Under the pieces are notes generated by a model. That model did no database searches and was not told the DNA's origin. It saw only the letters and a program-made list of their open reading frames with translations. A program made the translations under genes and the position numbers. Below are positions 7,899 to 17,031 of a stretch of 64,000 bases of DNA, piece after piece (position 1 is the first letter of the stretch; every line of letters starts with the position of its first letter). Source of the stretch: CAWJAP01 sp963834365 (GTDB lineage: Bacteria > Acidobacteriota > Vicinamibacteria > Vicinamibacterales > Vicinamibacteraceae); assembly GCA_963834365.1 (NCBI GenBank), contig CAWIBS010000035.1, positions 186,001-250,000 on the forward strand, read 5' to 3'.

Positions 7899-10427
7899 AT
7901 GTGGACCCTCTGGCAGGATCTTCGATACAGCGCTCGCCTTCTACGCAAGCATCCCGGCTTCACGGTGACCGCCGTAGGCGTCCTGACGCTCGGCATCGGC
8001 GTCAACGCCGGTGTCTTCGGCATCATCAACGGACTGATGATCCGGCCGCTCGCCGGGGCCGATGCGCCGGGTGAGGTCGTCGGCGTGTTCAGCAAGGACC
8101 GTACGGCCGCGCGCGACTATCGCCCCTTCTCCTATCCGGGCTTTAGCGATGTGCGAGACGCGGGCGGACCGTTCGCGCACCTCGCCGGTCACACTGTCGC
8201 TCTCGCCGGCGTCACCGAGAACAACACCACCCGTCAGGCGACGGTCGACATCGTCACCACCGGCTTCTTCGAGACACTCGGCGTGCAGCCGGTCTACGGC
8301 CGCGACTTCACGATGGACGAGGAACGCCCGGGCACGGCGGCGCGCTCGGTGATCGTCAGCTACAAGGTCTGGGAGCGATCGGGACTCGATCGCGGCATCC
8401 TCAAGCAGACCGTGCGAATCAACGGGCAGGACTTCGCCATTGTCGGCGTGGCCCCGCAACATTTCACCGGCACCACAGCAATCCTGGGCGCCGAGTATTA
8501 CCTGCCGATCGGCGTGCACGATGCGATCGCAAGCGACTTCGACGCCGATGGGCGTTTTCCGATCTCGGATCGCCGCAGCCGCCCGCTGATTCTGGTTGGG
8601 CGTCTCAAGCCCGGCGTGACGCGCGCTCAAGCGGACGCGCAACTCAAGGTCATTGCTGCCGCGCATGAACAGGCCTATCCCGACGACAACAAGAACCAGG
8701 ATCTGGTCGTGGGCACGCTCGACCGTCTCGACATCAGCACCAGGCCGCAAGACGACACGCAGATCTGGTTGCCGATGGGGATACTACAGGGACTCGCGGC
8801 GACGGTGCTGCTGACGTCGTGCATGAATCTCGCGAACATGATGTTGGCGTTCGGATCGGCGCGTCAGAAGGAGATCGCGATCCGTCTTGCCATCGGCGGC
8901 ACACGGTCGAGAATCGTGCGCCAACTGCTGGTACAGGGCTTGATGCTGTCGCTCGCCGGCGGCGCTCTTGGGTTGTTGACGGCGACATGGGCGGCGCAAT
9001 TGCTCGTGTCGTCGATGGCGACGGTATTCCCGATCTTCCTCGCGCTTGATCTCACACCCGATACCACGGTGCTCTTTGCGACGATGATGTTCTGTTCGCT
9101 CGCGACGGTGGCCTTTGGACTCTGGCCGGCGCTGCGATTGTCGCGGCCTGACCTGCTGTCGTCGCTCAAGGATCACGCCGGCGAGATCAGCGGCAAGATC
9201 GCCGGACGCATCACCGTGCGCGACGCGCTCGTCACCGCGCAACTCGCACTGTCGCTGGCGCTGCTCGTCTTGAGCGGATTGTTCGTCCGTGGCGCGGCCG
9301 CGGGTGCATCCGCGAATCCGGGCTTCGAAGTCGGTCAGCTGGCGATTGCGCAGGTCGACCCGACGCTGGGTGGCTACGACGCGGCCCAGGGTCGCGAGGC
9401 GCATCGCGCCGTGCTCGAGAAACTGCGCTCGACTCCAGGCATCGAGTCCGTCGCGGAAGCATCGGTCCTTCCATTCGGCGACTATTCGTTCGGCGAGGAC
9501 GTACAGCGCGGCGGGCCTCGGCTAAAGAACGAGGATCCGGACGCGGCCGGTAAACTCCTGCGCGTGCAGAGCTACACGGTCACGTCGGATTACTTCAAGA
9601 CGCTCGGTTTGAGGATGGTGCAGGGCCGTGAGTTCACGGCGGCCGAAGAAGCGACGGTGGGCGGTACGACGCCGGTGATCGTCGACGTCACGCTCGCCGA
9701 ACGTCTGTTCGCGAACGAGAACCCTGTCGGCCAGTTGCTGCAGTACGGCGCGGATTCCGGCACCGCCGACTCGAGGCCCATGGTCATCGTCGGCCTCGCG
9801 CCCGCGGTGAAACACGATCTGTTCAAGAACAGGCCCGAGGCGCATATCTATGTGCCATCCGGGGCAGCCGATTCCACGCGCATGTTCGTCTACGCGCGCG
9901 CGGCCACGCCGCAGACGGGCGACACGATCGTGAGGAGCGTTCGCGAACAACTGCGAGCTTCGGATCCCAACCTGCCCGTGATCTTCGTGAAGAGCTTCCG
10001 TGCGCAGCACGAGGGCAGCGCGCAAGTGTGGGTCCTCCGCACCGCCGCAAAGATGTTCCTGACGCTTGGTCTTGCGGGCACATTCGTTGCGGTGATTGGC
10101 TTGTATGGCGTGCGCAGCTACCTGGTCTCGCGCCGCATCCGCGAGTTCGGCGTGCGCATGGCGATCGGCGCGTCGCCCGCCGACGTGCTGAGCCTCGTCC
10201 TTCGCGAAAGCCTCGCGATCACCACCGTCGGACTCACGATTGGTCTGGGCCTCGCCATGCTGCTCGGCTGGGGATTGCGTGTCGCGATCTATCAGATCAG
10301 CCCGCTCGATCCGGTAGCTCTGGGAGCCGCGACCGGGATTCTCGCGATCGCGTCGCTCGCGGCGTCAATCATTCCGGCTCGACGGGCTGCTAACGTTCTT
10401 CCGATGACTGCGCTCAGAAACGGCTAA
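7899..10427 (+). CDS. ADOP-type ABC transporter permease (MacB/FtsX family)
   Basis: 842 residues, the second of two tandem permeases, 149 bases after the first. It lacks the long prefix domain and begins MWTLWQDLRYSARLLRKHPG. The rest shows the usual order: helix 1 (VGVLTLGIGVNAGVFGIING), first MacB core, FtsX block around residues 300-420 (FGSARQKEIAIRLAIGG), second core, and a C-terminal FtsX block with VSRRIREFGVRMAIGA. The ATG opens the conserved region directly. Both permeases point the same way and may form one transcription unit. The substrate cannot be inferred, and no partner ATPase is visible. Confidence 0.88.
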   Translation: MWTLWQDLRYSARLLRKHPGFTVTAVGVLTLGIGVNAGVFGIINGLMIRPLAGADAPGEVVGVFSKDRTAARDYRPFSYPGFSDVRDAGGPFAHLAGHTVALAGVTENNTTRQATVDIVTTGFFETLGVQPVYGRDFTMDEERPGTAARSVIVSYKVWERSGLDRGILKQTVRINGQDFAIVGVAPQHFTGTTAILGAEYYLPIGVHDAIASDFDADGRFPISDRRSRPLILVGRLKPGVTRAQADAQLKVIAAAHEQAYPDDNKNQDLVVGTLDRLDISTRPQDDTQIWLPMGILQGLAATVLLTSCMNLANMMLAFGSARQKEIAIRLAIGGTRSRIVRQLLVQGLMLSLAGGALGLLTATWAAQLLVSSMATVFPIFLALDLTPDTTVLFATMMFCSLATVAFGLWPALRLSRPDLLSSLKDHAGEISGKIAGRITVRDALVTAQLALSLALLVLSGLFVRGAAAGASANPGFEVGQLAIAQVDPTLGGYDAAQGREAHRAVLEKLRSTPGIESVAEASVLPFGDYSFGEDVQRGGPRLKNEDPDAAGKLLRVQSYTVTSDYFKTLGLRMVQGREFTAAEEATVGGTTPVIVDVTLAERLFANENPVGQLLQYGADSGTADSRPMVIVGLAPAVKHDLFKNRPEAHIYVPSGAADSTRMFVYARAATPQTGDTIVRSVREQLRASDPNLPVIFVKSFRAQHEGSAQVWVLRTAAKMFLTLGLAGTFVAVIGLYGVRSYLVSRRIREFGVRMAIGASPADVLSLVLRESLAITTVGLTIGLGLAMLLGWGLRVAIYQISPLDPVALGAATGILAIASLAASIIPARRAANVLPMTALRNG

Positions 10428-10795
10428 CCCCAGAGTTCTGGTCGAGCCCATTGGGTCGGTGGACGTCGTCGTTCTCGCGACACGACGTTCACGCCTCAGG
10501 CTGGATCGTTCGACGGGAACACGATCGGAGCAGTCAGTTCGCGCCGAGGTCTTCAAGGCGCCCCCGACGGGCGTCTTCGAGACGAGCCATTCGTATGAGA
10601 GCCGTGTGACCACGGTCCCTCTGGCGTGGAACTCGAAGGCCGACGTGAGCTTCGACCAGCTCCAACTCCTGGCTGTGACCGAGAACCATCTGTTCGAGCG
10701 GGCAGACATTCCCTTCAAGGTTGTCGCGAGCGCGTCGGCGAACGGCTGAGTCGGTCCCGAGGAGAGTGTTGTCAGCAGGGAGAACGGGAAACCGT
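10428..10795. other. Gene-free interval
   Basis: About 370 bases follow the permease stop. A 96-codon open frame (10459-10749) has no RBS, no recognisable family and composition like its antisense frame. No terminator or tRNA is seen. Confidence 0.4.
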
Positions 10796-11176
10796 GTGAG
10801 CATCCGGTGGATCCGCGTCATCCTGGGCGCGCTGCTGCTCGAGGTCGTGCTGCTGGTCACGCTCGTGCCTCTGAGCTTCGTCAACATGACGCTCTTTCTG
10901 ACGGCGGTACCGATCGGTGTATTCGTGTTCGGCTACCTCGTGTCCTGGTGGATCCTGCGAAAGGTCCCGTCCGCCCCGATGCTCCACGGCGCGCTGATCG
11001 GCATCGTCGCCACGGGGATGTACCTGGGCCTGGTCTTCGCGCAGCCGGGCGGGTTCGCAGCCGCCGTTGGCACGTACGGCGTCCCACTGTTCTGGTTCTC
11101 CCAGGCGATGCGGATTGCGGGGTGTGTGGCAGGCGCCGCGCGCAATCCAAGACCGGCCGCGCCGAGTTCCTGGTGA
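10796..11176 (+). CDS. Small four-helix membrane protein
   Basis: About 126 residues from a GTG start chosen because the hydrophobic sequence begins there (VSIRWIRVILGALLLEVVLL). Four hydrophobic segments are visible: ILGALLLEVVLLVTLVPL, the VPIGVFVFGYLVSWWIL region, LIGIVATGMYLGLVF and VGTYGVPLFWFSQAM. No catalytic motif is present. It resembles small acidobacterial inner-membrane proteins of unknown role. It sits between the permeases and a toxin-antitoxin pair and does not overlap either. Confidence 0.55.
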   Translation: MSIRWIRVILGALLLEVVLLVTLVPLSFVNMTLFLTAVPIGVFVFGYLVSWWILRKVPSAPMLHGALIGIVATGMYLGLVFAQPGGFAAAVGTYGVPLFWFSQAMRIAGCVAGAARNPRPAAPSSW

Positions 11177-11211
11177 TCGATAGCGCGCCGATGAGGACGT
11201 CTGCTTGCGTG

Positions 11212-11233
11212 ATTATCCCAGAACAGGGATAAT
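11212..11233. promoter_or_regulatory. Palindrome upstream of toxin-antitoxin operon, candidate operator
   Basis: ATTATCCC and GGGATAAT form a perfect 8-base inverted repeat with a six-base spacer (AGAACA). It lies seven bases before the toxin start and is AT-richer than its surroundings. HigA/XRE antitoxins usually repress their own operon by binding such a site. Function is inferred. Confidence 0.5.
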
Positions 11234-11240
11234 GAGGTAG

Positions 11241-11624
11241 GTGCGACGTGACCTGGCTGCCGACGAGAAACCGCTGCATTGGGTCGGGTCCTCGAAGCGC
11301 GATTTCTTGAACTTTCCCGCGGCGGTCAAGGAGGACATGGGAAACGCCCTCGGCATCGCGCAGTTCGGAGGAACCGCGCCGTCGTCAAAGCCGTGGAAGG
11401 GGCTCGGACCGGGCGTGCTGGAGATCGTCGAGTCGCACGACGGCAACGCGTATCGGGCGGTGTACACGGTCCGGTTCGAGAAGGCGGTGTATGTCCTCCA
11501 TGCGTTCCAGAAGAAGTCTCCGTCCGGCATCCGGACCGCCAAACGCGACGTCGATCTCGTTGCTGAGCGCTTGAAGGTCGCCCAGAGGGATCATGAGAAG
11601 CACTATGGCAAGCAGAAACGCTGA
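11241..11624 (+). CDS. HigB/RelE-type toxin (Gp49-like)
   Basis: 127 residues from a GTG start. The sequence matches the phage Gp49/HigB-like branch of RelE toxins: KRDFLNFPAAVKEDMGNAL, then AQFGGTAPSSKPWKGLG, then AYRAVYTVRFEKAVYVLHAF and QKKSPSGIRT. The conserved basic and aromatic residues of the FQKKS motif are typical of ribosome-dependent mRNA interferases. The gene overlaps the downstream antitoxin by 20 bases, the toxin-first order usual for HigBA. Likely autoregulated through the palindrome at 11212-11233. Confidence 0.82.
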   Translation: MRRDLAADEKPLHWVGSSKRDFLNFPAAVKEDMGNALGIAQFGGTAPSSKPWKGLGPGVLEIVESHDGNAYRAVYTVRFEKAVYVLHAFQKKSPSGIRTAKRDVDLVAERLKVAQRDHEKHYGKQKR

Positions 11625-11949
11625 ACGGAGAGAACCGGTCACTCGTGGCACGGGAAACGTGTTTGCGGATCTCGGGTTTCCCGACGCCGCCGAGCGTCAG
11701 GCCAAGCTGCGCCTGGCTTATGCCCTGAATCAGGTGCTTGAAGCGCGCAAGCTCTCCCAGGCCGACGCTGCCAAGGTGCTGGGAGTCACGCAGCCGAAGG
11801 TCTCTGCGCTTCGTCACTACAAGCTGGCAGGCTTCTCTGTCGAACGACTGATGAACCTGTTGACGGCGCTCGACCAGGATGTCGAGATCGTGATTCGGCG
11901 AAAGCCCCGCTCGCGGAAAGCTGGTCGGATCAGCGTTGTCGCAGCTTGA
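11605..11949 (+). CDS. XRE-family antitoxin (HigA-like)
   Basis: About 114 residues from the ATG at 11605, inside the end of the toxin gene; an in-frame start also exists at 11593. An HTH of the XRE/HTH_37 type is clear: KLRLAYALNQVLEARKLSQA, DAAKVLGVTQPKVSALRHYK, then FSVERLMNLLTALDQDVEIV. The short basic tail (RRKPRSRKAG) is common in these antitoxins. It should neutralise the overlapping toxin and repress the operon. Confidence 0.85.
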   Translation: MASRNAERREPVTRGTGNVFADLGFPDAAERQAKLRLAYALNQVLEARKLSQADAAKVLGVTQPKVSALRHYKLAGFSVERLMNLLTALDQDVEIVIRRKPRSRKAGRISVVAA

Positions 11950-12004
11950 GCGACGTCCGCGGTGATCGGTTACGCCGCCCCGCTCCATAGCTGCAAGTAC
12001 CGCT

Positions 12005-12024
12005 GGTTGCGGGCCCCCGCAACC
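12005..12024. terminator. Hairpin downstream of toxin-antitoxin operon
   Basis: GGTTGCGGG and CCCGCAACC form a perfect 9-base stem with a two-base loop, 56 bases after the antitoxin stop. No U-tract follows, so it may act as a transcript-stabilising hairpin rather than an intrinsic terminator. Confidence 0.35.
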
Positions 12025-12264
12025 GAAAGTCGAGCGTCACCGAGCCTCTTGTGACAATCTGGTGACAACGCGGTAGGCCGATTTAGCTTCCTGACGCCAG
12101 CGGATCACGCGACGTTCAGCACGAACTAGTTGTGGAGTCGTCCCGAACGCCGCCACTTCGCTTCGTGTCGCGCCGCCCTCGCTCGTGTGGTGCTCGCTCG
12201 CTTTCTATCGACCCAGTTCGTCAGGCCGACGCTGGAAGGCCGTGCTTGATTTTCACCCGACCTG

Positions 12265-12645
12265 CTAACGCGCGTTGATCCAATCGCAGATCGGAGCGAA
12301 CACGAGCGACGGCGCCCGATCGGACTTAAGGATAACGTAGTGGCCAACGTCGGCGATGCGGAACTCGAGCGGAACCAGGCTGACAACGAACGAGCTCACG
12401 TCGGTGCTGCCGAGAAGTGTGGTCGAGTGTTCACCGTAGTTTCCGAACCAGCCAGCCGTGCCAGCGTTGAGGACCTGGAACGCGCACTGGTGCAGGTCGT
12501 CGTCGAATGGGCCAGGCGCTGCGTTGCATGTGACGGTGGCCGTGTCGGCCAACAGGTGCTTCGGCTCCCACGGGGGCGCTGCGAGCAGGAAATCGGTGAA
12601 CACGTCGCGATCGGTGACGGAGAAGCCCGTGGGGTTGCCCGCCTC
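12265..12645 (-). pseudogene. C-terminal fragment of a secreted or hydrolase-like protein
   Basis: The minus strand encodes a coherent 112-127 residue segment with two cysteines and a strongly protein-like pattern: FLLAAPPWEPKHLLADTATV, then FVVSLVPLEFRIADVGHYVI, then SLVFAPICDWINAR at the C-terminus. A stop lies just upstream of the conserved part and no start codon with an RBS is present, so the 5' end has been lost. The GHYVILKS..APSLVFAPICDW ending resembles the last helix of some alpha/beta hydrolases, but the family is not certain. Confidence 0.35.
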
Positions 12646-13044
12646 GTCGTGCCTTCATCGAGAGATGCGCATTCTGCGCGTCCTGAGGCTCACGACGTTC
12701 AAGACGAGCGGCATCGCAAGGCTCGCACCCGATCGCCAGCCAAGCGATAACGTTGTTGACACAAGGCTACCCGACCGGTCTACCGTCTAAGCGGGCGAGA
12801 TGACGGACCTCGCGGAGCGGAATGACGAGTGCGAGACAGTCACCGCACGCGCATCAGGCCTTCCTTCGACTGCGCCATCCGAGGCTATCTACTTCATCGG
12901 GCTCCTCTTCCTCTACTCGCTGAGCTCGGCGCTGGTGGGCGATGTGGGACGGGATGCCGAGTCACATCGTCGACCACATCGTTTCCACGCGACTGTCAAG
13001 AAGAGAAGACGCTGTAGCCAGAGCGACAACCGCTGGGAGGCAGC

Positions 13045-13965
13045 ATGCGTAGCTGGTTCGTGTCCGTTCTAGTCGTGTTTGCGGGCCTCGCGCACGCCGC
13101 GCTTTCCGCTCAAGAGCGCGCTCCGGTAATCGACATGCACATGCATGCCCACCATATCCCGCTCGATCTTCCCGCTGGAGCCCCACCTCCGTGCCTCCCG
13201 CGCCCATGTCAGCCCGAAGGGGCTGCGACGGCGACCCCGGAGGAGTCATTGCAGAAGACCCTCGAGGCGATGGACCGCCACAACATCGTCCTGGGATTCC
13301 TGAGCAGCGCCGACCTGGGCATCGTCCAGAAGTGGGTCGCGGCGGCGCCAGGCCGGTTCATCGCTTCGCCCTTCATTGAGAAGCCCGGTGAGCTCACGCC
13401 GCAGATGCTCAGGCAGGAGTACGCCGCGGGACGCTTGGCCGGCATGGGTGAGATCGGATCTCAGCTCATGGGCATGGCGCCAAACGATCCTGCGCTGGCA
13501 CCGTACTTTGCACTGGCGGAGGAGTTCGATGTCCCTGTCCTCATTCACGCCGAAGGGATTGGTCCGCCGGTACCGGGGTTCCGGTCGGCCGCGGGCCGTC
13601 CGCACCTCCTCGAGGAGGTGCTGGTTCGACATCGGAACCTCAGAGTGTTCGTCGAGAACAGCGGGTACCCCTTCCTCGACGAGATGATCGCGATGATGTA
13701 TCAATATCCTCAACTCTACGGCGATCTGTCGACGATCACTTGGATCATCCCGCGCTCTGCGTTTCACCGGTATGTCGAGGCCCTCGTGCGCGCCGGCCTC
13801 GGGAAGCGCTTGATGTTTGGCTCCGACCAGATGCGATGGCCCGAGAAGATTGACGAGGCGATCGAAGCGATCGAGGAGGCCAATTACCTGACCGCAGAGC
13901 AGAAGCGAGACATCCTCTACAACAACGCGGCCCGATTTCTTCGCCTTGAAGGGAGACGCAAGTAG
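13045..13965 (+). CDS. Secreted amidohydrolase-2 family metal-dependent hydrolase
   Basis: 306 residues with a signal peptide (MRSWFVSVLVVFAGLAHAAL), so probably periplasmic. The TIM-barrel amidohydrolase-2 pattern is visible: IDMHMHAHH (metal-binding HxH) just after the leader, VPVLIHAEG (barrel histidine), a FVENSGYPFL segment, and MFGSDQMRWP with the catalytic aspartate. The C-terminal helix YNNAARFLRL is the family hallmark. The substrate is unknown; relatives hydrolyse or decarboxylate small aromatic or lactone compounds. It is followed nine bases later by a small membrane protein gene. Confidence 0.8.
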   Translation: MRSWFVSVLVVFAGLAHAALSAQERAPVIDMHMHAHHIPLDLPAGAPPPCLPRPCQPEGAATATPEESLQKTLEAMDRHNIVLGFLSSADLGIVQKWVAAAPGRFIASPFIEKPGELTPQMLRQEYAAGRLAGMGEIGSQLMGMAPNDPALAPYFALAEEFDVPVLIHAEGIGPPVPGFRSAAGRPHLLEEVLVRHRNLRVFVENSGYPFLDEMIAMMYQYPQLYGDLSTITWIIPRSAFHRYVEALVRAGLGKRLMFGSDQMRWPEKIDEAIEAIEEANYLTAEQKRDILYNNAARFLRLEGRRK

Positions 13966-13974
13966 CGGAAGAGG

Positions 13975-14181
13975 ATGCCCCACGCGTTGAAGGGCTTCGG
14001 TGTCGCCGCGTCATTCGCCGGCTGGGCCCTCGGAGTGTGGCTCGACGTTGGCCCCGCGAACCTCTTGTGGCTCCTTGCGTCGGTGGTGATGTGCGTCTGG
14101 CTTGCCTGCTTGGTACGGTGCTCGCCAGAACGCGCGACTTCAATGGAGCTGGGGTCCGAGACTGACTCGGCCGAGGCGTGA
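13975..14181 (+). CDS. Small two-helix membrane protein
   Basis: 68 residues, preceded by a GGAAGAGG ribosome-binding site. Two hydrophobic segments (VAASFAGWALGVWLD and LLWLLASVVMCVWLACLV) are followed by a short acidic tail. It starts nine bases after the amidohydrolase stop and is probably in the same transcript. No family is recognised. Confidence 0.5.
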   Translation: MPHALKGFGVAASFAGWALGVWLDVGPANLLWLLASVVMCVWLACLVRCSPERATSMELGSETDSAEA

Positions 14182-14353
14182 GGTCGCGAATAAACGCCGA
14201 TCTCGCGCAGGTGCGAGCCGACGTCTTCATCACCGCTTCTCAGTGACGAGCAAACGCCGTTGGGCCTCCGCGAGACGAGCGGTTCGGCGGCGGATCATGC
14301 TGACGTTCTGCCACATTCTCCCCGCGCCAACACCCGGCGCCGCTAGTTAGCGG

Positions 14354-15490
14354 TCACGCTCGCGCGATCGCAGCGGCCACGGCCTCGGCCTGGATCGCGA
14401 TCTCGCGCAGCAATCCCGTCGACGGCTGCTGGTAGCCGACGAAGAACAGGCCGGGATGCGCGCCGCCCTTCCAGTCGCGCGGATAGCCCTCGTCGTCCAG
14501 CACGCCGGGCACGGCGACGATATCTTCCAGCGCGGGGCGGTAGCCGGTGGCCAGCACCACGGCGTCGAACTCGTCGGCGCCGCCGTCAGCGAACAGCGCG
14601 CCCGTCTCGGTGAAGCGCGCGACGGCCGGCTTGACCGCGATGTCGCCGCGCTTGACGGCGGCGATCGTGCCGACGTCGATGAGCGGGACGCGCCGGCGCA
14701 GCTTGAACGCCGTCAGCGGCCCGAGCGCGGGCCGCGCCAGCCCGTAACGCGCCAGGTTGCCGAACGCCAGCCGCGACACCAACCGTGCAAGCGCATCCGC
14801 CAGCTTGAGCGGCAGCCTGCGTATGCGGATGGTGGTCAACTGCGTCGGCATGCCGAGAAAGTCGCGTGGCACGATGTTGACCGGCGAGCGCAGCGCCATC
14901 GTCGGCCGGGCGCCGTGCTCGGCGAGATCGAGTGCGATCTCCGCGCCCGTGTTGCCCGCGCCGACCACCAGCACGCGCTGGTCCAAGAACCGATCCGCGT
15001 TGCGGTAATCGCGCGAGTGAATGAGCGTGCCGCGGAAACGCTCCTGTCCAGGCAAGCGTTCGGGATTCGGGACGCGGTTGAGCCCGGACGCGATCACTAC
15101 CGCCCGCGCCCGGTAGGCGGCGCGCGCGCTCTCCACGAGGAATCCGTCGTCCGCGGCATACACCCGGTGCACCGCCTCAGCCGTGCGCGGCACGATGGCG
15201 AAGCGGGCCGCGTAAGCTTCGAGATACGCGATCACCTCGGCGCGCGTCGGGTAGCGCGCCAGCTCTTTCGCGAACGGTACGCCGGGCAGATGCGACTGCT
15301 GTTTGACCGTGTGCAGGCGCAGCCGGTCGTAATGATGCCGCCACGAATTCGCCAGCGACGCGCCGGCTTCGAGGACCAGCGGCTCGATGCCGCGCTGCTT
15401 GAGGCAGGCGGCGCTCGCCAGGCCCGCCGGTCCCGCGCCCACGATCAGGGCCGGAAGCAGCGCTGTCGTCGCGTCGGCGCCGGTGGACAT
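14354..15490 (-). CDS. FAD/NAD(P)-dependent oxidoreductase, flavin-monooxygenase-like
   Basis: 378 residues. Residues 14-40 hold the FAD-binding Rossmann motif VGAGPAGLASAACL. A second nucleotide-binding motif VLVVGAGNTGAEIALDL near residue 170 binds NADPH. The ATGYRP motif (near 320) typical of flavin monooxygenases is present, as is the WRHHYDRLRLHT segment shared with YUCCA-like and CzcO-like enzymes. No transmembrane segment or signal is seen, so it should be cytosolic. It probably oxidises a small nucleophilic substrate that cannot be named. It is transcribed alone, convergent with the amidohydrolase unit. Confidence 0.85.
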   Translation of the reverse strand: MSTGADATTALLPALIVGAGPAGLASAACLKQRGIEPLVLEAGASLANSWRHHYDRLRLHTVKQQSHLPGVPFAKELARYPTRAEVIAYLEAYAARFAIVPRTAEAVHRVYAADDGFLVESARAAYRARAVVIASGLNRVPNPERLPGQERFRGTLIHSRDYRNADRFLDQRVLVVGAGNTGAEIALDLAEHGARPTMALRSPVNIVPRDFLGMPTQLTTIRIRRLPLKLADALARLVSRLAFGNLARYGLARPALGPLTAFKLRRRVPLIDVGTIAAVKRGDIAVKPAVARFTETGALFADGGADEFDAVVLATGYRPALEDIVAVPGVLDDEGYPRDWKGGAHPGLFFVGYQQPSTGLLREIAIQAEAVAAAIARA

Positions 15491-15524
15491 GGACCGAGAT
15501 CATGCCCCAGAGGCCACAGTTAAG

Positions 15525-15892
15525 TCATAACAGTTTTCTCGAGTCGACTCCGAAGCACTCCCAGCGCACCCCTGGAGTACAGCGCAGCTGGGTATCGACA
15601 ATCCTCTTGGCAATCCTGTTGCCCATGTGGGCGCCGACGTTTACCGAGAAGCGGTAATGAAAAACGGCAAAGATCCGTGACTCTCTGCACTCTCTGAAGG
15701 CAGCGCTCAGCCGGTTGAACGAGCGGACCGGTTTGAAGGCATCGCGGTGCTCGACTGCGTCGCGAAGCTCACCCGGTCGGTGCCGAAGACCGATCTGAGG
15801 GTCCGAGCGATGGCCTCGCACTGGATGGCGTGGGCCGACGGGTAGTTCTGGAGTGACGGTACGATGTGCCCGCTCACCCAGTTCCGCACCAA
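15525..15892 (-). pseudogene. Vanadium haloperoxidase / PAP2-family C-terminal remnant
   Basis: Two minus-strand frames together read as the end of a PAP2-superfamily vanadium-dependent haloperoxidase. The first has NYPSAHAIQCEAIARTL and a following FGTDRVSF. The second has RSFNRLSAAFRECRESRIFA and VFHYRFSVNVGAHMGNRIAK. PSAH and the later R..A..HYRF segments correspond to the conserved phosphate/vanadate-binding histidines and arginine. A frame change near 15720 and the missing N-terminal half make it inactive. Confidence 0.55.
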
Positions 15893-16080
15893 GACGCTTC
15901 AGCGCGTTTGGCATGATCGGCAGAGTGTTGCGTCGCTCGCCGCTAAACACGATTCGGATTGTGATAGGACTGTGATACGTCAGGCTCGAAACCCTGAAGA
16001 ACATCGAGGTTTACAGACGCACACCGAGGAATCATTTTGGAGGGCTAACTCGCTGATCGCGTATGCGTTGACGTGCCTCG

Positions 16081-16523
16081 GAGTCCCGCGGCAAAGTCAA
16101 GGAAGCCTTCTTCATCGAGGAAGAACCCAGCGGCTTCAGCATCAGCCGCATCGTCTTCACCTACCTCGACTACCTGCTCTTGACCGACCAGCAGAAGTCT
16201 GAGTTCAGGTTCTCCTTCCGGAACTCGATTGAGCATTTTTATCCGCAGCACCCAGACGAGCAGCAATCGGGAGCAGTGCTCTCCGCTGAGTGCCTTAATC
16301 TCCTGGGCAACCTCGCTCTTGTGAGCGTTGGCGCCAACTCAAAGTTCAGCAACAGCCTGCCCAACGCCAAGGCCCATAACTTCCAGACCACGATCGAGAG
16401 CCAGAGCCCCAAGCTGCAAGAGATGTCGAGGATCACCCGAACGAGCAGGAATGGGGCGACAAGGAAGTGCGCGCGCATCACGAGGCGATGATCAAATGCC
16501 TTCGTAGCGATCTCGGACAGTAA
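16081..16523 (+). pseudogene. GmrSD-like (DUF262/DUF1524) nuclease C-terminal remnant
   Basis: The plus strand encodes the end of a DUF1524-type HNH domain. The segments are SISRIVFTYLDYLLLTDQQK, then NSIEHFYPQHPDEQQ (IEHxxPQ, the HNH motif), then LNLLGNLALVSVGANSKFSN (LGNLxLV..NSxxSN). After a one-base frame change near 16430 it continues EWGDKEVRAHHEAMIKCLRS and stops at 16521. This pattern belongs to GmrSD type IV modification-dependent restriction enzymes. The DUF262 N-terminal NTPase part is absent, so it is a remnant. Confidence 0.6.
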
Positions 16524-16915
16524 CAGCGGCCGACGACCCGGAACCGGGCTTGGCCACGCACCTGACAGCAGGAATCCCACCGCAGCTCTCGGGAGGAATC
16601 GCGATCGACGCGGCGACATCACATCAGGTCACGGTAAGCCGACGGCGCCGCGAAGAGCTCGGGAGCTTCGCAATCCGGTGCACCACTGGACCGGCGCGCA
16701 CGAGGATGTCGGCCTGGATCTCCCTCTACGCCAGCCCACTCCATCCGAAGTCAAGCGCGGGTTGCGCACGACGCGCGGCGAGCGGGACCGGACGCAGCGG
16801 CGGTCCAGTTGTCGCGAGCACCAGCAACACGCCAGCGCAGACCCTTGAAGCCGTCGGCGGAACCTTCGCACGCGGCGGCTCGTCTACTCCCTATGGCAAT
16901 CTACAAGAGGACGCC
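16524..16915. other. Gene-free interval
   Basis: About 390 bases. Several open frames exist on both strands but none has an RBS or a recognisable family, and they are mutually antisense. No repeat or structural RNA is seen. Confidence 0.35.
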
Positions 16916-16960
16916 ATGAGCGACCAGACCGACCTGATTCGGGGCACCCTCGACTGCTGA
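16916..16960 (+). pseudogene. PadR-family regulator, 5' fragment
   Basis: Fourteen codons, MSDQTDLIRGTLDC, match the highly conserved N-terminus of PadR regulators attached to ADOP permeases (MS..TDLLQGTLDLL). An AGAGG ribosome-binding site precedes the ATG. A stop falls exactly where the first helix should continue. It is therefore a truncated start of a PadR gene, with no HTH. Confidence 0.45.
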
Positions 16961-17031
16961 CCATGCCGGACGATCGCGCTCGAGCCGCGGTTGTCCGCCG
17001 GCGTCGACCTGGTTCTGGAGCGGACGTAGCC

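Noticed and set aside
10459..10749. 96-codon plus-strand open frame
   Set aside because: No RBS, no family resemblance and equally long antisense frames, so coding is not supported.
12800..13072. 90-codon frame with one hydrophobic stretch
   Set aside because: It runs into the amidohydrolase start in another frame and lacks an RBS and a family.
14456..15523. Plus-strand frame opposite the flavin oxidoreductase
   Set aside because: Shadow of a gene with clear FAD and NADPH motifs on the minus strand.
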